DNA from: Verrucomicrobiota bacterium
Lineage (GTDB): Bacteria > Verrucomicrobiota > Verrucomicrobiia > Chthoniobacterales > UBA10450
Length of the DNA: 6,416 nucleotides
Assembly (NCBI GenBank): GCA_003217835.1
Contig: QHMQ01000028.1
Location: 1 to 6,416, forward strand
Direction: 5' to 3'
Positions 1 through 4,620 of this stretch are shown in pieces (position 1 is the first letter of the stretch; every line of letters starts with the position of its first letter). The notes under the pieces were generated by a model, which did no database searches, was not told the origin of the DNA, and worked only from the letters and a program-made list of their open reading frames with translations. Made by a program: the position numbers and the translations under genes.

Positions 1-111
1 TATCTGGGTGGGCGGATGGTGTACACCTACGGCATCAGCGTCGCACGAATGTCGAAAGCGAAATGGCGGAAGATCGCCGAAGCCGCTGGCGCGAATCTTC
101 CGCCGGAATAG
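1..111 (+). CDS. DUF2231 membrane protein, C-terminal fragment
   Basis: The left edge cuts this gene; 36 residues and a TAG stop (109-111) remain in frame 1. The fragment begins YLGGRMVYTYGISV, which closely matches the end of the DUF2231 domain in the next gene (YLGGRLVYDDGISV). The two are therefore adjacent paralogues, seen directly by comparing the translations. DUF2231 proteins are small integral membrane proteins with about four helices and conserved histidines; their function is not established. The basic tail (RMSKAKWRK) after the last helix would be expected on the cytoplasmic face. No Rieske domain follows here, so this copy is the plain form. It probably belongs to the same transcript as the next gene, whose ATG is 9 bases downstream. 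Confidence 0.75.
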   Translation, partial: YLGGRMVYTYGISVARMSKAKWRKIAEAAGANLPPE

Positions 112-120
112 AGGCAAGCC

Positions 121-972
121 ATGTTGAAGGATTTTCTCGAAGGTAAACCGCTGCGACATCCGCTCCATCCGATGCTGGTCCACTTTCCGATCGGGCTCTT
201 CCTCTTGAGCCTCTTGCTCGATCTGGCGAGTCTCGCGTTTCCATCGGTGCCGGATCTGGTCCGCGATTCTTTTTATGCGATGCTCCTCGGAGTTATCACC
301 GCCCTCATCGCCGCGGTCCCCGGCTTTGTCGATTATACGGATATTCGCAGCGATCATCCCGCCAAACCCACCGCAACAGCGCATCTGACTTTGAATCTGA
401 TTGTGGTTGCGCTCTACGGAATCAACCTGGGTGTCCGTTCCTCGTCGCTGGTCGATCCAAAAATTCAGACGGCGCCCCTGATCTTGTCGCTCGTTGGGGT
501 CGCGCTTCTCTCTGTATCCGGTTATTTGGGAGGCCGTCTCGTTTACGACGACGGCATCAGCGTTGGCCGGCATAAACGGCGCACGCCGACGCCAGAAAGC
601 ACGCTTCACCTCTCCGCGACGAATGTCGCAAACGACGGAGATCTTGCTTTCGTGCCGATCCCGGAAGCCGACCGCCTGGGCGAGCGAGAAACCTTGCGTG
701 TTGAAATAGACGGGCAGGTGATAACGATTGCGAAGATCGACAAAAACTTTTATGCGTTCCAGGAGTTTTGTACGCACCGTTACGGCCCGCTCTCCGAAGG
801 CGGTTTTCAGGGATTCGACGTGCAATGCCCCTGGCATAACTCGTGTTTCGACGTTCGCACCGGAAAGGTCACCCAGGGACCGGCTAAAGTAGATTTGAAA
901 AGCTTCAAGGTGGAGACACGCGATGGCAAAATCTGCGTCTGCGTTCAACGCGGGACTGGCGAATCCACATGA
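121..972 (+). CDS. DUF2231-Rieske [2Fe-2S] fusion membrane protein
   Basis: The protein has 283 aa. Residues about 10-150 are a DUF2231 domain: an HPLHPMLVHFPIGLF motif at the start, four hydrophobic stretches near 18-40, 51-71, 86-106 and 118-138, and a closing YLGGRLVYDDG. Residues about 175-277 form a Rieske ferredoxin domain with both cluster-binding boxes visible: C217-T-H219 and C236-P-W-H239, followed by the usual FDxRTG. The cluster should be carried on a soluble domain tethered to the membrane. By family knowledge such domains pass single electrons; the partner is unknown. The ATG at 121 is preceded by GAGG (111-114) at a good distance, overlapping the upstream stop. The stop overlaps the next start (ATGA). 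What is inferred is a membrane redox role. No catalytic oxygenase domain is present, so a Rieske oxygenase alpha subunit is excluded. Confidence 0.88.
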   Translation: MLKDFLEGKPLRHPLHPMLVHFPIGLFLLSLLLDLASLAFPSVPDLVRDSFYAMLLGVITALIAAVPGFVDYTDIRSDHPAKPTATAHLTLNLIVVALYGINLGVRSSSLVDPKIQTAPLILSLVGVALLSVSGYLGGRLVYDDGISVGRHKRRTPTPESTLHLSATNVANDGDLAFVPIPEADRLGERETLRVEIDGQVITIAKIDKNFYAFQEFCTHRYGPLSEGGFQGFDVQCPWHNSCFDVRTGKVTQGPAKVDLKSFKVETRDGKICVCVQRGTGEST

Positions 973-1118
973 TCAGAAAACTTAAATCCGGCGGTTATCG
1001 TTTGTATTCGCGAAAGAAGAATCCCAAGACTGGAAAGCGAAGAAATTTAGGAACGTTCAAAACGAAAGCTGCAGCGAAGAAACACGAAAGAGCAGTGCAG
1101 TACTTTAAACGGCATTGA
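969..1118 (+). CDS. 49-aa strongly basic conserved hypothetical protein
   Basis: This small gene starts at the ATG inside ATGA, sharing bases with the stop of the Rieske gene, and ends at TGA 1116-1118. The product is rich in Lys/Arg (KLKSGGYRLYSRKKNPKTGK near the N-terminus) and ends in a helix-like KAAAKKHERAVQYFKRH. I recall similar short proteins annotated as hypothetical in many bacteria. The layout of three short strands, a GTF turn and then one helix resembles the arm-type DNA-binding domain at the N-terminus of tyrosine recombinases and AP2-like domains. That likeness is my inference from pattern only. The charge suggests nucleic-acid binding. No clear Shine-Dalgarno is seen, so translation is probably coupled to the upstream gene. 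At under 50 residues it is easily missed by gene callers. Confidence 0.7.
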   Translation: MIRKLKSGGYRLYSRKKNPKTGKRRNLGTFKTKAAAKKHERAVQYFKRH

Positions 1119-1163
1119 CTCGTTCGGTTGCAGCGATAAACAAGCAACAAAAGGAGATTGGTT

Positions 1164-1430
1164 ATGATGCACATGCTGATACGTCACAAAGTCGCTGACT
1201 TCGCCAAATGGAAACCGGTCTATGACGCGCACGCGCCGTCGCGGCAGAAAGCAGGGCTAAAGGAAGAACATCTTTTACGCAGCGCCGACGATCCGAACGA
1301 AGTGATCCTTCTCTTTTCGGCGGAAGATCTCGACAAGGCTAAAGCGTTCACCGCGTCGGACGATTTACGTCAAGCAATGCAGAAGGCCGGAGTGCGCGAC
1401 AAACCGGATGTTTATTTTTTGAAGGACTAA
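1164..1430 (+). CDS. small ABM/cyclase-like dimeric alpha/beta-barrel protein
   Basis: The product has 88 aa. The pattern is a beta strand (MLIRHKVADFAKW), a helix with YDAHAPSRQKAG, a strand (EEHLLRS), a DDPNEVILLF strand, a helix (DLDKAKAF), then a DDLRQAMQKAG helix and a final strand (PDVYFL). This matches short ferredoxin-fold proteins annotated as cyclase or antibiotic-biosynthesis-monooxygenase-like, which form dimeric alpha/beta barrels. The substrate is unknown. I chose ATG 1164 over the in-frame TTG at 1158 because AAGGAG (1151-1156) sits 7 bases before it. The ATG at 1167 is also possible. It lies 45 bases after the basic 49-aa gene and could be its transcript neighbour. No catalytic residue can be named from sequence alone. 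Confidence 0.82.
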   Translation: MMHMLIRHKVADFAKWKPVYDAHAPSRQKAGLKEEHLLRSADDPNEVILLFSAEDLDKAKAFTASDDLRQAMQKAGVRDKPDVYFLKD

Positions 1431-1451
1431 GCGAATACGACGCGCTGCCGA

Positions 1452-1619
1452 TTGAAATCAAAAATAAATCAGGCGGCCCTTGGTTTTCGGGTAAACTCTG
1501 GGTGGGCGGCCGCGGTCTTGCTGGCCGATCCGGCACGGGCCATGGCGCGCCGAGTAGAAACTCGCGACTATCGCCGCCTGGTTCGCACTGGCTTCCTGAC
1601 ATCGATCTTCATTCGTTAG
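1452..1619 (+). pseudogene. probable N-terminal remnant of a conserved hypothetical gene
   Basis: Frame 3 stays open from just after the ABM-like gene to a TAG at 1617-1619. It reads NQAALGFRVNSGWAAAVLLA (about 1470-1529) and then ADPARAMARRVETRD. The first part looks like the conserved start (GFR-x-SGWAA) of a family of hypothetical proteins of roughly 120-190 aa that I recall from Verrucomicrobia and other bacteria. The remainder does not continue in the expected way and stops after about 55 residues. No ATG precedes the conserved part; TTG 1452 is the only usual start codon. I read it as a decayed or truncated copy. Alternatively it is chance coding-like sequence or a genuine short gene. 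The family assignment is from memory and is uncertain. Confidence 0.35.
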
Positions 1620-1630
1620 GTCTTACCCTG

Positions 1631-2134
1631 GTGCTGAACATTCGCCCCGCAACTGAACGTGATCGCGAAGCGATCTGGAATATTTTTCATACTGTAATCA
1701 CACCGGGCGACACCTACGCGTTCGATCCAAAAATGTCGCGCGCGGACGCGCTGGCGTACTGGTTTCGGCCGGGCACGCACACGTACGTTGCTGAACAAGA
1801 GCGACATGTCGTTGGCACGTACATTCTAAAGACAAACCAATCTGGTGGAGGTTCGCACGTCGCGAATGCCGCTTTCATGGTCGCACCAGGGGCGCGCGGA
1901 CTCGGGGTTGGGCGAAAGATGGGTAACCACTGCCTAAGCGAAGCGCGGCGGCTTGGCTTTCGGGCGATGCAATTCAACTTTGTTGTTTCGACAAATGAAG
2001 CAGCCATTCGCCTGTGGAAACAACTTGGTTTCGAGATCCTCGGTACCTTGCCAGGCGCTTTTCGGCATCCGGAAAAAGGATACATCGATGTTTACATCAT
2101 GTTTCGTTCGCTTGAGGAAGCTGGCAAAGAGTAG
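1631..2134 (+). CDS. GNAT-family N-acetyltransferase
   Basis: From GTG 1631 the product is 167 aa, the normal length for a single-domain GNAT. The domain begins at once with NIRPATERDREAIWNIF. Motif A, which holds the acetyl-CoA pyrophosphate, is at residues about 83-102 (MVAPGARGLGVGRKM, fitting R/Q-x-x-G-x-G/A). Motif B is at about 120-134 (STNEAAIRLWKQLGF). A conserved GAFRHPEKGYIDVYIMFR follows, typical of the subfamily that ends in a Tyr-containing strand. The frame is open back to GTG 1502, but the added 43 residues are low-complexity Gly/Ser/Arg, overlap the apparent remnant gene in another frame, and precede the domain. I therefore prefer 1631, with a weak TTAGGT (1616-1621) ahead of it. 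The acceptor substrate cannot be told; annotations of relatives vary. Confidence 0.88.
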   Translation: MLNIRPATERDREAIWNIFHTVITPGDTYAFDPKMSRADALAYWFRPGTHTYVAEQERHVVGTYILKTNQSGGGSHVANAAFMVAPGARGLGVGRKMGNHCLSEARRLGFRAMQFNFVVSTNEAAIRLWKQLGFEILGTLPGAFRHPEKGYIDVYIMFRSLEEAGKE

Positions 2135-2135
2135 G

Positions 2136-2176
2136 GACACCCCCCTGTGCTGTCTCCGGAGGCCGAGCGCGGTGTC
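2136..2176. repeat. intergenic inverted repeat GACACC/GGTGTC with inner palindrome
   Basis: Two bases after the acetyltransferase stop, GACACC (2136-2141) pairs with GGTGTC (2171-2176), enclosing 29 bases. Within them is the perfect palindrome CTCCGGAG (2154-2161). There is no T-tract after the right arm, so a classic intrinsic terminator is not supported. The block resembles short dispersed intergenic repeats that I associate loosely with Chthoniobacterales genomes. That association is memory, not a search. Confidence 0.3.
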
Positions 2177-2229
2177 GATGCCATTCTTGGATTGCAAAAA
2201 GCGCCTAGCGGTTGAACCTAACGAGGCAA

Positions 2230-2556
2230 ATGCAGACAGTGATTCAAGTAATCACGAGTGGGCGTGGATCGCTCCGCAACAAGATCATGAGCGATCCACA
2301 GCTGGAACGGAAATTCAAACTTGTACCAACCGAACATCAGAGACCTGGGCGTCCGCACGGCTGGGCGAAAATTCATAGTGCAGGCGACGCGCACGGCGTG
2401 ATTAATCTCGAGTGGCACGGCCGCACGGGCGTGCTCATCTGTCGTGTTGTGACGAAGCTCGGGCACAAACCTCATTCAATCATTGGCGATTTCATCGATT
2501 ATTTACTCGCCCGTCATCAAAGTCGCATTCTCGCCATCCACATTATGCGACGATAA
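2230..2556 (+). CDS. 108-aa conserved hypothetical protein
   Basis: I do not recognise a named domain. From ATG 2230 the protein has 108 aa. It is basic, with an N-terminal stretch containing GRGSLRNKIMSDPQLERKFK, a middle AHGVINLEWHGRTGVLICRV that looks like paired beta strands, and a closing IIGDFIDYLLARHQSRILAI helix and strand. No membrane segment or signal peptide is seen. An in-frame TAG at 2206-2208 limits the start to TTG 2212 or ATG 2230; GAGG (2223-2226) is slightly close to the ATG. The ordered helix/strand pattern and the absence of a better ORF on either strand argue that it is real. It stands alone between the acetyltransferase and the hemerythrin gene, and no function can be inferred from context. 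Confidence 0.6.
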   Translation: MQTVIQVITSGRGSLRNKIMSDPQLERKFKLVPTEHQRPGRPHGWAKIHSAGDAHGVINLEWHGRTGVLICRVVTKLGHKPHSIIGDFIDYLLARHQSRILAIHIMRR

Positions 2557-2649
2557 GCAACTTGGGCCGGCGCAAGATTTCTGCCGGGCCGCTGATATTT
2601 TCACGGGCAATGCACTCGTCGCAGAAATGAGGTGCGATTGTCATTTGCG

Positions 2650-3393
2650 ATGAAACCTGACCGAAACGTGCAAGATCGAGATCGAGACGAACGGCCTTTT
2701 CATCGCAGAGTTTTTCTCAAGAGCGGCATCACCTTTAGTGCAGCTGCACTCACAGGTGTCGGGCTCCTGCACGGCGCGGAAGCGGAGAAGAAGAGTGACG
2801 AGAAGGAGGCAGAAGTTGGCCCGCCGGAAGATTTGATGCGGGAGCACGGCGTATTGAAACGGGTTCTTTTAATTTACGGCGAAGTATTGCGCCGCATCGA
2901 CGCGAAGCAGGATTTTCCGCCCGAAGCACTGGTCGAGGCCGCAGGAATCATTCGCAGTTTTGTGGAAGATTACCACGAGAAGCTCGAGGAGGATTTTCTT
3001 TTCCCGCGCTTCGAGAAGGCCAATCAACTCGTGGACTTGGTCAAAGTGCTGCGCGAGCAACATCAGGCTGGGCGGCGCGTCACAGACATCACTATGCGGT
3101 TCGCGAAACTGCAGTCGCTTAAGAACGAATCCGAGCGGACGCAGCTCGTAAATTCCATGCAGCAATTTATCCGTATGTACAATCCGCACGAGGCGCGCGA
3201 GGACACCGTCCTCTTTCCCGCGTTCCGCAAAATCGTTTCGCCGCACGAGTTCGATTCTCTCGGCGAGGATTTTGAGAAGAAGGAAGACGAGCTCTTTGGC
3301 GATGACGGTTTTGAAAAGATGGTGGACAAGGTGGCTTCGATCGAGAAGCGATTTGGCATCTACGATCTCGCGCAGTTCACACCGAAGATATAG
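2650..3393 (+). CDS. Tat-exported hemerythrin/HHE-domain protein
   Basis: From ATG 2650 the product has 247 aa. A twin-arginine leader is clear: FHRRVFLKSG (RR at 19-20), then a hydrophobic stretch (FSAAALTGVGLLHG) and an AEA cleavage site near 43-45. Folded export to the periplasm is therefore expected. The mature part is a four-helix HHE domain with EH66, H109-EKL-E113, EQH138 and H180-EARE-D185. Each second-helix-type motif is followed by an F-P box (FLFPRF, VLFPAF). These are the usual di-iron ligands of hemerythrins. The second His of the textbook HxxxH motif is Arg142. Hemerythrin-like proteins bind oxygen, sense it, or handle iron and nitrosative damage; which applies here is unknown. 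In-frame GTG 2632 and TTG 2638 (with GAGG at 2629-2632) are alternative starts. The broken doxX-like gene begins 3 bases after the stop. Confidence 0.87.
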   Translation: MKPDRNVQDRDRDERPFHRRVFLKSGITFSAAALTGVGLLHGAEAEKKSDEKEAEVGPPEDLMREHGVLKRVLLIYGEVLRRIDAKQDFPPEALVEAAGIIRSFVEDYHEKLEEDFLFPRFEKANQLVDLVKVLREQHQAGRRVTDITMRFAKLQSLKNESERTQLVNSMQQFIRMYNPHEAREDTVLFPAFRKIVSPHEFDSLGEDFEKKEDELFGDDGFEKMVDKVASIEKRFGIYDLAQFTPKI

Positions 3394-3396
3394 AAA

Positions 3397-3871
3397 ATGA
3401 TCCGTCGGCTATTATCGACGCTGCACCTGCCTCGACTGTTCTCGTGCGGCTTCTGGTCGGCAGCGTCTTCGTTTCCGAAGGTATTCAGAAGTTTCTGTAT
3501 CCGGCTGAGCTTGCAGCAGGGCGTTTTGCTAAAATCGGTATTCCCGCGCCGGAATTCATGGGGCCGTTTGTCGGCGGGTTCGAAATTGTTTGTGGCGCTC
3601 TGCTGATAATTGGGTTGCTAACCCGGCTCGCAGCCGTTGTGTTACTCATCGATATCAGCGTCGCGATTCTTTCAACAAAAATTCCGGTCCTTCTCGGCCA
3701 CGGTTTCTGCGGTTTGTCGCTTCAAAAGCTGCCCGTTATGGTTTCTGGAGCATGATGCACGAAGCGCGCACTGATTTTTCGATGTAGCTTGGTCTCCTTT
3801 TTCTGCTCATTGTCGGCGCCGGGAAAAAGTGGTCGTTGGATGCAGCGATTGCGTCGGGAAGCAGCAGCTGA
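3397..3871 (+). pseudogene. DoxX-family membrane protein, multiply disrupted
   Basis: Pieces of a DoxX protein of about 155 aa lie in two frames. Frame 3 gives PASTVLVRLLVGSVFVSEGI through GRFAKIGIPAPEFMGPFVGG and the later membrane helices to LSLQKLP (about 3400-3733). Frame 2 then continues RYGFWSMMHEARTDFSM (about 3735-3784), meets TAG 3785-3787, and reads on as LGLLFLLIVGAGKKWSLDA to TGA 3869-3871. Three lesions are visible. The ATG at 3397 is out of frame with the body, as if one base is missing after ATGA. One C appears lost from the CCC run at 3732-3734. A sense codon, perhaps TTG, became TAG. DoxX proteins are four-helix inner-membrane proteins, sometimes linked to quinone redox or thiol stress. 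The tight spacing suggests it was cotranscribed with the hemerythrin gene. A shorter product from GTG 3444 to the TGA at 3753-3755 is still possible. Confidence 0.78.
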
Positions 3872-3883
3872 GCTAACTCAGCT
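3866..3883. other. hairpin between convergent genes
   Basis: AGCTGAG (3866-3872) and CTCAGCT (3877-3883) form a perfect 7-bp stem with a CTAA loop. It overlaps the final stop of the DoxX pseudogene (TGA 3869-3871) and touches the stop of the minus-strand gene (3883-3885). The position suits a bidirectional transcription end, but neither side carries a T-tract. An intrinsic terminator is therefore not demonstrated. Confidence 0.4.
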
Positions 3884-4158
3884 CAATCCCGATCAGCGGG
3901 CGGCGTGAGCGAGCGCGAGTATTGCGCGTCGAAGGCGCGTAAGGCGGCCTGGACGCTATCGCCGAAGCCAGCAATGCCCTCTTCGATTGCCGGACCCAGC
4001 AAAGCGACAAACGTGCGGCCGCGAATCGACAACCGGGGACGACGCACCGCGGCCGGACTCCGCGGATGTGACGCACAATACAACTCCATTTCCTTCATCG
4101 CCGCCAACGTTTGATCGGCAGGGTCGTATCTGTTTAAAACCGTAGTGCCGTTTCCCAT
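3883..4158 (-). CDS. 91-aa conserved hypothetical protein
   Basis: The minus-strand product has 91 aa from the ATG at 4158. I recognise it only as a family of small hypothetical proteins. An N-terminal helix (DQTLAAMKEMELYC) leads to HPRSPAAVRRPRLSIRGRTF, a hydrophobic VALLGPAIEEGIAGFG segment, and a C-terminal VQAALRAFDAQYSRSLTPP helix. It has no signal peptide and no transmembrane helix long enough to be convincing. Two in-frame ATGs are present; I chose the second because AAGG (4165-4168) lies 6 bases before it. The first ATG, at 4164, abuts that site. Forward-strand readings here have no family resemblance. It lies downstream of tRNA-Asp on the same strand, about 120 bases away, and runs into the DoxX pseudogene. 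Function is unknown. Confidence 0.65.
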   Translation of the reverse strand: MGNGTTVLNRYDPADQTLAAMKEMELYCASHPRSPAAVRRPRLSIRGRTFVALLGPAIEEGIAGFGDSVQAALRAFDAQYSRSLTPPADRD

Positions 4159-4281
4159 TATCATCCTTAACGTGCATCATCTCGGAAGTGGATGTGTGCC
4201 TTTTGGATAAAGTGTCCGCTTCGGAGCGGGCGATCAATTGTGGCGATTTTCGCACTGAGAATATAACGGGAAAAACAAATC

Positions 4282-4355
4282 CGGAGCCTACGGGGCTCGA
4301 ACCCGCAACCTCCGCCGTGACAGGGCGGCGCTCTAACCAATTGAGCTAAGGCTCC
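4282..4355 (-). tRNA. trnD: tRNA-Asp (anticodon GTC)
   Basis: Reading the minus strand, GGAGCCT (4355-4349) pairs with AGGCTCC (4289-4283) as a full 7-bp acceptor stem, with G as discriminator at 4282. The D arm GCTC/GAGC carries an AATTGGTTA loop. The anticodon stem CCGCC/GGCGG holds the loop CTGTCAC, giving anticodon GTC at 4319-4321. The T arm has TTCGAGC between GCGGG and CCCGT, with one G-T pair. Length is 74 bases and all arms fold, so the gene looks functional. The CCA end is not encoded (GATTT follows the discriminator). It must be added by a nucleotidyltransferase. A T-rich trailer (ATTTGTTTTT) follows directly. Confidence 0.97.
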
Positions 4356-4367
4356 CCGAAAAATCAG

Positions 4368-4396
4368 AGTGTAAAGGCGGCCCTCTCCAGTCGCAA
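4368..4396 (-). promoter_or_regulatory. promoter for tRNA-Asp
   Basis: On the minus strand a -35 element TTGCGA (4396-4391) and a -10 element TACACT (4373-4368) are separated by exactly 17 bases. Each matches 4 of 6 positions of the sigma-70-type consensus. The predicted start falls a few bases before the 5' end of the mature tRNA, which fits a short leader. It is the only good match at this distance. Confidence 0.55.
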
Positions 4397-4558
4397 CTTT
4401 TCATGGTGTTCTCGCAGACAGACCGCATTCCGGGTGGATCGAGTGCTTCGTCGCTCGATGTGCATTAATGTATGTCCGAAGGAGCCGCCTCCTGAATCTT
4501 TTCGCGACTTAAGATCGGCATCTTGGTTGAACATTCTGTGCACGAGCGGCGTCGAAGA

Positions 4559-4587
4559 TTGCGCAACGAAAGCGATACAGCTATAAT
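4559..4587 (+). promoter_or_regulatory. promoter for the arc-dop operon
   Basis: A perfect TATAAT (4582-4587) is preceded at 17 bases by TTGCGC (4559-4564), whose TTG is the conserved half of a -35 box. Transcription would start near 4594. That is only about 12 bases before the in-frame TTG 4606 and about 27 before ATG 4621. It stands in the 265-base divergent gap (4356-4620) between tRNA-Asp and the ATPase gene. I see no gene in the rest of that gap, only two small inverted repeats (4438-4459 and 4480-4493). The position makes it the likely promoter of the downstream ATPase and the Dop-like gene. Confidence 0.6.
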
Positions 4588-4620
4588 CACACTCGGTTCG
4601 GCGGATTGACCCAAACCATA

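Noticed and set aside
1115..1140. TTGACT with GATAAA as a promoter for the ABM-like gene
   Set aside because: The spacing is only 14 bases and no better -10 box sits at 16-18 bases.
1502..1630. N-terminal extension of the acetyltransferase from GTG 1502
   Set aside because: It is Gly/Ser/Arg-rich, lies before the GNAT fold, and overlaps a more protein-like frame of an apparent gene remnant.
1953..2378. 141-codon open frame on the + strand
   Set aside because: It overlaps the end of the acetyltransferase and the 108-aa gene in another frame, and its composition has no domain pattern.
3397..3606. 69-codon frame starting at ATG 3397 as a real gene
   Set aside because: Its residues do not resemble any family, whereas DoxX homology is unmistakable in the other frame over the same bases.
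4213..4232. Hairpin with TCGG loop as terminator of tRNA-Asp
   Set aside because: The stem needs two G-T pairs, has only a short T stretch after it on the minus strand, and lies about 50 bases from the tRNA end.
4480..4493. AGGAG/CTCCT hairpin with nearby T residues as a terminator
   Set aside because: The stem has only 5 bp, no + strand gene ends here, and the T residues are not contiguous with the stem.
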